A stretch of DNA of 64,000 nt, from NCBI RefSeq assembly GCF_040545875.1, contig NZ_JBEPMR010000004.1; one strand, given 5' to 3'. The notes below the pieces were generated by a model, which was not told the DNA's origin, searched no databases, and saw only the letters and a program-made list of their open reading frames with translations. The stretch is from Faecalicatena_A orotica. GTDB lineage: Bacteria; Bacillota; Clostridia; Lachnospirales; Lachnospiraceae. Position numbers and translations under genes: made by a program. This document shows, in pieces, positions 8,615 to 15,467 of the stretch (position 1 is the first letter of the stretch; each line of letters starts with the position of its first letter).

Positions 8615-10747
8615 TTATTTTTTCATCCATCTCTGCAATGATTCTAAAAGACGGTTGATATCAATGGGTTTTGCAATGTGGTCATTCATGCCTGCACTGT
8701 GCGCCCTTGCCAGGTCAGTTGCGAAGGCGTTGGCCGTCAGGGCAAGTATGGGGATCGTATGTGCGTCTTCCCGGTCTAAAGACCGGATCGTCCTCGTCGC
8801 CTGATACCCGTCCATGACCGGCATCTGGATATCCATCAGGATGCAGTCATAAGTTCCCGGGGCAGAAGTAACAAATTTCTCTACGGCACGCTGTCCATTC
8901 TCAGCCTTATCTATAGAAAATCCATGCATCTGCAAAAGCTCAGACGCAATCTCCCTGTTCAGTTCATTATCTTCAACCAGCAAAATTCTTTTGGAAGTCA
9001 GAAAGTCCTGCGTTTTCTCATCCAAAGCCTCTGAGGTTCCCTGGCTGTCATTATCATTCGCATCCGAAGCTCCCAAGTTATCTGGTTCTGCTTCAGGTAT
9101 CACAATCTCATCACACCGTTCGAGTGGAATGGCAACGATAAACTCGCTCCCTTTTCCCAGCTCGCTCTTAACTTCTATTGTACCGTTCATCATGCGGACA
9201 ATATTCTGTGTAATGGCAAGTCCGAGTCCCGTCCCCTGAATCTTATTGATCCGCGTATCCTCCGCCCTCGTAAAGGGTTCGAAAATATGTGGCAGGAATT
9301 CCCCGTCAATACCAATCCCGTTATCCTCAATGATAAATCCGTACTGTCCTTTATTTCCACTGTTATCCGGAAGCTCCTGTACCCGCAGACTGATGGTTCC
9401 GCCCTCAGGTGTATATTTCACCGCATTTGTAAGCAGGTTCATCAGTACCTGCTGAAGCCTTCCCCCATCAGTTCTTACCTTCCAATGCCGCAAATGACCG
9501 CTGAATAATTGAAGCTTCTGATTCCTTTCAGCAACCAGAGGCTGAAACATGTTTGCAATATCCTCGAACATTTCAGGCAGTGACACCTCTTCAGATATCA
9601 GGTCGATCTTTCCGCTCTCAATTCTGGACATATCCAAAACCTCATTAATAAGGTTTAACAAATGATGTGTCGATGTATTGATCTTGTTAAGGCAGTCCCT
9701 TATCTTTTCCTGCGAATCAATGTTTGCTTCGGCAATAGCTGTCATCCCCATGATGGCATTCATCGGCGTGCGTATGTCGTGGGACATGGACGAAAGGAAG
9801 TTGGTCTTTGCCTCACTGGCGATCTGGGCTGTTTTATATGCTTCTTCCAGTATCTTCCTCTGCCGCTCCTGCTCCTCCCTCTGCTTCGTAATGTCTATCC
9901 CTATTGTATAGAAGGATGGTATTCCATCCCAGCTTTCTTCTCCCCTGGCATAAGACAGGGTAATTGTAAGAATCTTCGTCTGACCGCTGCGGGTCGTGAT
10001 CTTTGCCTCCGTAACCATATTCCCGCCGGTAACCATAAGTTCCTGCAGCATAGGTATAATACGCTGTAAATCTTCCTGATGGAGGTAAGTACACTGGCTG
10101 TGCAGTTCATTCTCAAATTGCTCCGCTGTATAACCGATCATATCAAGGAAGTTGGCGCCATACCAGAGAACGGTGCTGCAGTCTCTGGCATCCAGCCGGG
10201 CAAATCCGCCAGGGACGGAACGGAGAAGGGCATCCTGCTCACGGTTCTTTTTCTCCAGCTTGAATTCACTGGTATACATATCGTGGGATAGCTCAAGCCG
10301 CGCACGGTGCCCCTCCCAGTTAATAAGCCGGTTCTTGATTAAAAACTTCCGTTCCAATACCGGATTATCAAATTCCCACTCGTAGTATTCGTCCTCCCGC
10401 AGTTTATCATTAGTACAGAAAGGACATGGGGTACTTCTCCCCTGAATCACTTCATAACATTTGTGTCCCAGTAATTTCTCTGGGGGACTGCCCAGAGTAT
10501 CACAGGAAGTATTATTCAGATACAGCAACTCATAGCTGTCCAGATCGCTGATATAAATATTGCCTTCATAAGCATCCATCATGAGGCGGAAATATTCCTG
10601 ATACAGCCCGGCATAATCTGTCCTTTCCGCAGCCATATTCATATCTGCGTGTCCGGCTATTGCACAATCCTCTATATTTACCTCTCCCACGCAGTCTTTT
10701 TGTGCCTTCAATTCTCCGGGGCATTCCATACTTTTTTCCTGTTTCAT
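8615..10747 (-). CDS. Hybrid sensor histidine kinase with PAS domains and receiver
   Basis: Cytoplasmic hybrid kinase of 710 residues with no visible membrane segment. Order: about 45 variable residues, a PAS domain (about 45-160) containing a CPFC pair, a second PAS (about 175-290) ending in the PAC segment YTIGIDITKQ, a coiled linker, HisKA with SHDIRTPMN (phospho-His about 323), HATPase_c with LMNLLTNAVKYTPEGG and GIGIDGEFLPHIFEPF, then a receiver domain with LLVEDNELNREIA and LMDIQMPVMDGY (phospho-Asp about 639). The Cys pair in PAS1 could bind a cofactor or metal. No phosphotransfer protein or output regulator is adjacent. It converges on the HAD gene with an 18-base gap and no clear hairpin. 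Confidence 0.9.
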   Translation of the reverse strand: MKQEKSMECPGELKAQKDCVGEVNIEDCAIAGHADMNMAAERTDYAGLYQEYFRLMMDAYEGNIYISDLDSYELLYLNNTSCDTLGSPPEKLLGHKCYEVIQGRSTPCPFCTNDKLREDEYYEWEFDNPVLERKFLIKNRLINWEGHRARLELSHDMYTSEFKLEKKNREQDALLRSVPGGFARLDARDCSTVLWYGANFLDMIGYTAEQFENELHSQCTYLHQEDLQRIIPMLQELMVTGGNMVTEAKITTRSGQTKILTITLSYARGEESWDGIPSFYTIGIDITKQREEQERQRKILEEAYKTAQIASEAKTNFLSSMSHDIRTPMNAIMGMTAIAEANIDSQEKIRDCLNKINTSTHHLLNLINEVLDMSRIESGKIDLISEEVSLPEMFEDIANMFQPLVAERNQKLQLFSGHLRHWKVRTDGGRLQQVLMNLLTNAVKYTPEGGTISLRVQELPDNSGNKGQYGFIIEDNGIGIDGEFLPHIFEPFTRAEDTRINKIQGTGLGLAITQNIVRMMNGTIEVKSELGKGSEFIVAIPLERCDEIVIPEAEPDNLGASDANDNDSQGTSEALDEKTQDFLTSKRILLVEDNELNREIASELLQMHGFSIDKAENGQRAVEKFVTSAPGTYDCILMDIQMPVMDGYQATRTIRSLDREDAHTIPILALTANAFATDLARAHSAGMNDHIAKPIDINRLLESLQRWMKK

Positions 10748-10875
10748 AGCAACCTCTCCAGAACTTCGTTTATCTGTACATTTATGTTATTCTACCATAC
10801 CCCGGCATTTTCGTCCATCCTGTTATGCTCCTTCTTCGGTAATCAAAATGGTGGAGAAATAGCTTGTATACAGTA

Positions 10876-10918
10876 AAAAATGGAAGGCTCCCTTGTCTAT
10901 GGGATTCCTTCCATTTTT
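10876..10918. terminator. Terminator of the private-HPr PTS operon
   Basis: Inverted repeat AAAAATGGAAGG / CCTTCCATTTTT with a 19-base loop that adds a CCC/GGG pairing. It lies 45 bases beyond the stop of the P-loop kinase gene and has T-runs on both strands. The rest of 10748-10962 contains the AT-rich leader of the hybrid kinase and nothing else I can name. Confidence 0.8.
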
Positions 10919-10962
10919 GCATATTTTATATCAGATATATTCCAAGCCCATAGCGTGGCCGT

Positions 10963-11583
10963 CTATTCTGAACAAAGTTTTCCGATCTCTTCCAGAATCT
11001 GTGCATAATCAATCTTCGAAAAGTCTGATGCATCCACCTCAATCAAGTGCCCCATCTGGAATTTATCGTATCCTTTATGAAGGCAGCGGTCCTGAAAAAT
11101 CTCATAAGTTACCAGACTGTCCGCCTGGGTACGGTCTTCCAGAACATCGCCCTTATGGTAACAGCTTACCAGATGACCCAGATGACGGTCCTGAGCCAAA
11201 TCTCTCTTTCTTGAAACCTCATAAAGATGTTCAATATTTCCTAAGGAACGGATTGTAATGACTTCATAACCATATTTCCGGGACAAATCTGTAAGACGGC
11301 CCTTTTGCTTATCACTGAAAGGATAATCTGAGATGATACATTCACCCTGCTTCATTTTTTCTTCAATAACAGCATAGTACCTGGCCCACGCCATATTCTC
11401 GACTTTCGTCTTTTCTTCCTGATTATTGAATCCATACTCATCCCACATCTGCTCTTTCATTTCATCCTGATTTACAGTCTGGAACCGGGGATACTTTTTC
11501 AAAATAAGGGCACACATACTGCTCTTTCCCGTGGCCGGATATCCTGCCAGCAGAATCATACATTTTTTCATGTTAAACCCCAT
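10963..11583 (-). CDS. P-loop (AAA_33-like) kinase in PTS operon
   Basis: Small ATP-binding protein of 206 residues. The Walker A motif GYPATGKSS starts about residue 14; a DEMKEQMWDEYG segment follows near residue 39, and the arginine-rich SRKRDLAQDRHLGH near residue 123 could form a lid. The overall plan is that of zeta-toxin/polynucleotide-kinase/gluconate-kinase type phosphotransferases. It starts two bases after the aldolase stop, with an alternative ATG at 11571 that matches the usual family start (MKKCMILLAGYP) better. It is the last gene of the PTS operon and the only kinase there. If the aldolase needs a bisphosphate, this protein is the obvious candidate to make it from the PTS product. 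That role is inference; a regulatory kinase is possible. Confidence 0.75.
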   Translation of the reverse strand: MGFNMKKCMILLAGYPATGKSSMCALILKKYPRFQTVNQDEMKEQMWDEYGFNNQEEKTKVENMAWARYYAVIEEKMKQGECIISDYPFSDKQKGRLTDLSRKYGYEVITIRSLGNIEHLYEVSRKRDLAQDRHLGHLVSCYHKGDVLEDRTQADSLVTYEIFQDRCLHKGYDKFQMGHLIEVDASDFSKIDYAQILEEIGKLCSE

Positions 11584-11586
11584 TGA

Positions 11587-12435
11587 TTAATCTAATTTAA
11601 ATAATGAAGCCTTTTCTGTTACAATAGCCGCAATTCTGTCATTTGCAGGCCCAAGCAGCCCCCTTAAGGATGTTAACGGTGTAACACCTTCTGCCGTAAA
11701 TGTTTTACTTACTACTTCAATATAAGATTTATTTAACTCCGTCCCAACGTTAATTTTCTTCATTCCTTCTCTTACACATTTCCTCATATCTTCATCAGAA
11801 ACACCTGTGCCTCCATGAAGTACAAGCCCTGTATCTCCGAGTTTTTCTTTTAATTCCTCTAACAGTTCATAGTTAATCTTTGCCTTTGATTTATACTGGC
11901 CGTGTGTAGTTCCAATGGAAACAGCCAATGCATCAACCCCTGCTTCAGATGCAAAATGCAGGGCATCTTCAGGCTTCGTATACATAGCCGCATCTTTGTC
12001 AACCACGACCCCGTCTTCTGCACCGCCGATAGAACCAACTTCTCCTTCAACAGATACGCCATGAGCGTGTGCATAAGCTACAACTTCTTTTGTATTCTTT
12101 ATATTTTCTTCGATTGGAAGAGAAGAACCATCGTACATAACTGAAGAATAACCTAAATCGATTGCTCTTTTCAATGCATCAATATCTTTACAGTGGTCCA
12201 TATGTAATGCAACGTTTACCGGCACATTTTCTGCGAGCGCTTTCACAGCCGCAATCAATGGCTCAAAACCAATATATTCTGCTGTTCCAAGTGATGTCTG
12301 GAGGATAATCGGCACGTTGAGGTCTGCCGCTGCTTTTACCATAGCCGGCACCATTTCAAAACAATGTACGTTAAACGCTCCGACAGCCCCTTTCCCCTCG
12401 TTTTCCTTAAACATTTCTATTAAATTCTTATACAT
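11587..12435 (-). CDS. Class II ketose-bisphosphate aldolase
   Basis: Zinc-dependent aldolase of 282 residues from the FbaA/GatY/KbaY/IolJ family. Metal and catalytic motifs are visible: LHMDHCKDIDAL near residue 79 (Asp-His), VEGEVGSIGGAEDG near residue 130, SIGTTHGQYK near residue 173 and LVLHGGTGVSDED near residue 204. It cleaves a ketose 1,6-bisphosphate to dihydroxyacetone phosphate and an aldehyde; fructose, tagatose, sorbose or 2-deoxy-5-keto-gluconate-type substrates cannot be separated by eye. In the operon it lies between a TPR-like protein and the P-loop kinase, implying a dedicated catabolic role rather than glycolysis. A second, divergent copy is at 62118-62966. Confidence 0.88.
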   Translation of the reverse strand: MYKNLIEMFKENEGKGAVGAFNVHCFEMVPAMVKAAADLNVPIILQTSLGTAEYIGFEPLIAAVKALAENVPVNVALHMDHCKDIDALKRAIDLGYSSVMYDGSSLPIEENIKNTKEVVAYAHAHGVSVEGEVGSIGGAEDGVVVDKDAAMYTKPEDALHFASEAGVDALAVSIGTTHGQYKSKAKINYELLEELKEKLGDTGLVLHGGTGVSDEDMRKCVREGMKKINVGTELNKSYIEVVSKTFTAEGVTPLTSLRGLLGPANDRIAAIVTEKASLFKLD

Positions 12436-12492
12436 GATATTACCTTCTCTTTCTGAATATAATTTTTTAGTCCTTAACAGATATATCCGGTT

Positions 12493-12876
12493 TTATATTT
12501 TCCCGCGAATCATATCTTTTGATATCTGCATCATTTCCTGTACTTTTCCGAAATAATAGGTGATCTTTTCATCATCCTTTGCTTCGGCGGCCTGCTGACG
12601 CTTTTTGTTATACAGCGACATCAGATCTGTATAGGATTTGCCCATTACTTTTTTCATTTCAAAGCTTTCTTCATAATACCTGATTGCCTCGTCATATTCT
12701 CCGGCCTGCATATATAGGGAGCCAGCTTCGTTTAAGAGTTCAATTCGTGCGTCTCCCTGTGTTCCCTCCAGCTGCTGAACTTTTTCTTCTGCCTGTTTCA
12801 TTAATTCTTCCTGATTGATAACAGGTACTTCCTCTGCCTTTTTTTCTTTTTTATCTTTCTTTCCAAATAAGAACAT
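12493..12876 (-). CDS. Small TPR-like protein in PTS operon
   Basis: Hydrophilic protein of 127 residues with no signal peptide or membrane segment. The first 30 residues are lysine- and glutamate-rich; residues about 45-85 read as a tetratricopeptide-like helix pair (LLNEAGSLYMQAGEYDEAIR, then YYEESFEMK). It lies 31 bases after the EIIC gene and 57 before the aldolase, all on one strand. I do not recognise it as a named PTS component. A scaffold or regulator binding the EII complex would fit the TPR-like architecture, but that is a guess. Confidence 0.6.
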   Translation of the reverse strand: MFLFGKKDKKEKKAEEVPVINQEELMKQAEEKVQQLEGTQGDARIELLNEAGSLYMQAGEYDEAIRYYEESFEMKKVMGKSYTDLMSLYNKKRQQAAEAKDDEKITYYFGKVQEMMQISKDMIRGKI

Positions 12877-12907
12877 TTCGCTGCCTCCCTTTGCGATTTA
12901 ACAATAC

Positions 12908-14200
12908 TTAGAATATTCCGCCAATCCCTTTAAAAATCATGAAGAAGAATGCCGTTACTACGGTATCTACATCTGTACATGTGATATTCTGGAAGCCGAT
13001 CTGTGATAACATTGGTGATAAGAATGCCGGAAGCATCATGATAAAAATACCATGAGCAATACATCCTACAATAACGCCGCGGCGCCCACCGACTTTGTTT
13101 GCAAAAATACCTGCTGTACCACCGGCAAAAAAGTTACTCATGACACCCGGAATAACAAGCGGAACACCAAGAGCCGGAATACCTGTGATAAACATACCGA
13201 TCAAAGAACCAATTGTTGTGAAAATAAATCCCATGATGACTGAATTTGGTGCGTATGGAAACAATACAGGGCAGTCCAGTGCCGGTTTTGCATTTGGAAC
13301 TAATTTCTGGGAAATTCCCTGGAAAGCCGGTACGATTTCTGCTAATAACAGACGTACTCCTGCTAACAGTACATACAAACCTACTACGAACTGCATTGCC
13401 TGTAAGAATGCGTATACCATGTAGTTTGTGTCTCCGGCAAACTCTGCGCTGGCTTCCGGTCCGGCAATTGCCGCTACAATTAAGTAGAACGGAATCATAA
13501 CTACCATAATGGAGAGGTAGGTATCCTGAAGAAATTCAAGGCTCTTTGGAAGCTTCAAGTCTTCACAGGATTTAGAGTCATCTCCGACAAGTTTTGCGAT
13601 TAACGCTGAAAACATGTATCCGATTGTACAGAAATGACCGAGGGCAATATCGTCACTGCCCGTGATTTTACGCACGATTGGCTGTGCAATTGCAGGCATT
13701 AATGTAGCGAATGCACCACCTACTAAACTGGAAATTAAAATCAGAGGTATACCGCGAAGTCCGCAGAACCAAGCAAATACTACACATAATGTAGATTCCC
13801 ACAACAGAGCCTGTCCGGTAAGGAAAATATATTTAAAAGGTGTAATTCTTGCCAGGATAATATTTACAATAAAGATACCTGCTAATGAAATTGCAATCTC
13901 TGCACCCAGTCCCAGTTCTCCCATAGCCTGTCCGTTAATAGCTTCAATAGAAGCAACAACACTCTCAAGGCCATTTAAACCAAAACCCTGATTAAATATC
14001 GCCCCAAAATAGGATAACGCGCCCTGCATGACGGTTGAACCGGCCGATAATACCATAAATCCAAGAATTGTTTTCATTGTTCCTGATACAATCTGTCCTG
14101 CAGGCTTTTTCTGCAGAGCAAGACCTAATAATGCAATCAAACCGATAATAATTGCAGCCTGAGTCAGAATATTATTAATAATAAAATTTAATACTGCCAT
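12908..14200 (-). CDS. PTS EIIC permease, ascorbate (UlaA/SgaT) family
   Basis: Polytopic membrane protein of 430 residues with about 10-12 hydrophobic segments. It resembles the ascorbate-type EIIC of the PTS: the N-terminal ILTQAAIIIGLIALLGLALQ helix, GTMKTILGFMVLSAGS near residue 40, FLTGQALLWEST near residue 125, the conserved FPYAPNSVIMGF near residue 313, and GGRRGVIVGCIAHGIF near residue 373. It works with the separate EIIB and EIIA encoded upstream. Family membership does not prove ascorbate as substrate: UlaA homologues serve other sugars, and the downstream aldolase and kinase are not the Ula pathway enzymes. Confidence 0.85.
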   Translation of the reverse strand: MAVLNFIINNILTQAAIIIGLIALLGLALQKKPAGQIVSGTMKTILGFMVLSAGSTVMQGALSYFGAIFNQGFGLNGLESVVASIEAINGQAMGELGLGAEIAISLAGIFIVNIILARITPFKYIFLTGQALLWESTLCVVFAWFCGLRGIPLILISSLVGGAFATLMPAIAQPIVRKITGSDDIALGHFCTIGYMFSALIAKLVGDDSKSCEDLKLPKSLEFLQDTYLSIMVVMIPFYLIVAAIAGPEASAEFAGDTNYMVYAFLQAMQFVVGLYVLLAGVRLLLAEIVPAFQGISQKLVPNAKPALDCPVLFPYAPNSVIMGFIFTTIGSLIGMFITGIPALGVPLVIPGVMSNFFAGGTAGIFANKVGGRRGVIVGCIAHGIFIMMLPAFLSPMLSQIGFQNITCTDVDTVVTAFFFMIFKGIGGIF

Positions 14201-14233
14201 AATTCCCTCTCCTTCTCTTAAATGTATTACTGA

Positions 14234-14524
14234 TTAAATAACTCCCATGTCCTTTAAAACTGGTGTAAGCTTTTCACGGATTTCATTTTTGTCTACAAGA
14301 CGCTCCAGAAAAATTGCCGGGCATTTTAAGGAAATACGTTCAAATTGTTTTTCAAAATTTTTCCCTGAAATAATCAGGTCTGCATCCATTCCTGCCGCGC
14401 TTGAGATATCAATGTGATCCATTTTTGCTTCCACACCCATTTCCCTCAATACCGCCTCTGTTGTCATCTGACAGGCAAAACTACTCCCAAGTCCGTTCCC
14501 ACATACTGCTAAAATCTTTAACAT
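14234..14524 (-). CDS. PTS EIIB, ascorbate/lactose-like
   Basis: Phosphocarrier of 96 residues. The active-site loop AVCGNGLGSSFAC places the phosphocysteine at residue 8, in the form typical of the SgaB/UlaB group. It receives phosphate from the EIIA encoded at 14812 and phosphorylates sugar in the UlaA-type EIIC encoded 33 bases downstream. Confidence 0.87.
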   Translation of the reverse strand: MLKILAVCGNGLGSSFACQMTTEAVLREMGVEAKMDHIDISSAAGMDADLIISGKNFEKQFERISLKCPAIFLERLVDKNEIREKLTPVLKDMGVI

Positions 14525-14542
14525 GTTTTATATCCTCCTTCT

Positions 14543-14800
14543 TTATAAATTATTTGCAAAGAATTGTTTCAACTCTTTTACAGCCACCGCTTCATCCGTT
14601 CCGGTTACTGACACCGTTACTTCTTCGTTTTGTTTTACACCCAGTGACATTAAGGCAAGAATCTTCTTCAGGTCCGCTGTTTTTTCTTTTGCGGAAATCA
14701 TGATCTGGCTTTCGTATTTCTTGGCGACATTTACGAGCTGCCCCGCAGGCCTTGCATGAATCCCCTGAACTGCTGTAATTACATATGTAAATTTCTGCAT
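14543..14800 (-). CDS. HPr-like phosphocarrier lacking regulatory Ser46
   Basis: HPr domain of 85 residues. The catalytic site GIHARPA gives the phosphohistidine near residue 15. Aligning the usual segment LKSIMGVMSLG with the LKKILALMSLG seen here puts Lys where Ser46 should be; the codons on the minus strand read CTG AAG AAG ATT. HPr kinase/phosphorylase therefore has no target, so this carrier should not take part in Ser-P carbon catabolite repression. It lies between the EIIA and EIIB genes, 11 bases after EIIA, which indicates a dedicated phosphate carrier for this PTS. It is the mirror image of Crh, which keeps Ser46 but lacks His15. Confidence 0.88.
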   Translation of the reverse strand: MQKFTYVITAVQGIHARPAGQLVNVAKKYESQIMISAKEKTADLKKILALMSLGVKQNEEVTVSVTGTDEAVAVKELKQFFANNL

Positions 14801-14811
14801 CTTCCCCTCCC

Positions 14812-15273
14812 TTAATTTTCCCGGATTTCATTTTCCATTTGAATCAACATATCATAAATCTGCTGAGGTTTTTTGGCATGTACCATTTCACTGACCTTAC
14901 TCTCATCCATAAAGATATTCGATAAAACTTTCATCGTATCTATATGGGAATTCGAGTCACTGGCTGCCAGTGCAATCAGTACCCTTACCTGAAAACTGTC
15001 TTCTGAAAACTGAATTGGTTCCCGGAGTAATGTAATTGCAAGCTGCTTTTTAATCACGCCATCTGTCGGTCTTCCATGAATTAGTGCAAAATCTTCTGCC
15101 AGCACATAATAGGGTCCATATTCCGCCGTACTTTCGAGAATCGCTTTTTCATAATTATCTGTAACAAAACCGCCTTTTATCAATGGTTCGAGACTCAAAT
15201 GGATTGCTTCTTTCCAATTGCTTACCCGCTCAGTGATATGTATGTTTTCCGGTTTCAACATATCCGATATCAT
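14812..15273 (-). CDS. PTS EIIA, mannitol/fructose/ascorbate type
   Basis: First gene of the operon: a 153-residue EIIA domain with YYVLAEDFALIHGRP near residue 56, whose His is the likely phosphorylation site, and VLIALAASDSNSHIDTMKVL near residue 101, typical of PTS_EIIA_2. The ATG at 15273 is chosen because AAAGGGGAAA lies eight bases upstream; a longer in-frame start at 15363 would fall within the regulatory TTTGCAA repeats and has no ribosome site. The domain also resembles the C-terminal EIIA-like domain of the regulator encoded upstream, suggesting cross-talk through shared partners. Confidence 0.85.
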   Translation of the reverse strand: MISDMLKPENIHITERVSNWKEAIHLSLEPLIKGGFVTDNYEKAILESTAEYGPYYVLAEDFALIHGRPTDGVIKKQLAITLLREPIQFSEDSFQVRVLIALAASDSNSHIDTMKVLSNIFMDESKVSEMVHAKKPQQIYDMLIQMENEIREN

Positions 15274-15321
15274 TTTTGTTTTCCCCTTTCTCGATTTGAT
15301 GATGTTATTGTAGCAAGTAAA

Positions 15322-15364
15322 TTTTGCAAAAAGAAGTCCAAGTATTTGCAATGAATTTTGCAAA
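15322..15364. promoter_or_regulatory. TTTGCAA repeat operator upstream of the EIIA operon
   Basis: Three TTTGCAA palindromic cores lie in 43 bases: TTTTGCAAAA (15322-15331), TTTGCAA (15345-15351) and TTTTGCAAA (15356-15364). Centre-to-centre distances are 22 and 12 bases. The 12-base pair is repeated upstream of the PRD regulator (17571-17591), so these are probable binding sites for the locus regulator. Confidence 0.6.
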
Positions 15365-15402
15365 TCTGTAGACAGAATTTCACGTATATTTTCCTAAAAG
15401 AA

Positions 15403-15436
15403 AGAGCTCTAAACCCGCAATTGGATTTAGAGCTCT
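15403..15436 (-). terminator. Terminator of the PRD regulator gene
   Basis: Stem AGAGCTCTAAA / TTTAGAGCTCT with a 12-base loop, 32 bases after the regulator stop. On the minus strand it is followed by a T-rich stretch (CTTTCTTTTAGG). It makes the regulator and the EIIA operon separate transcription units. Confidence 0.75.
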
Positions 15437-15467
15437 CTCTAAAATAATCATGATTCCTTTATATATG

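Noticed and set aside
15322..15364. TTTGCAA repeats as sigma-54 -24/-12 elements
   Set aside because: The GG at -24 and the TGGCAC pattern are missing, and the PRD regulator lacks a sigma-54 interaction domain.
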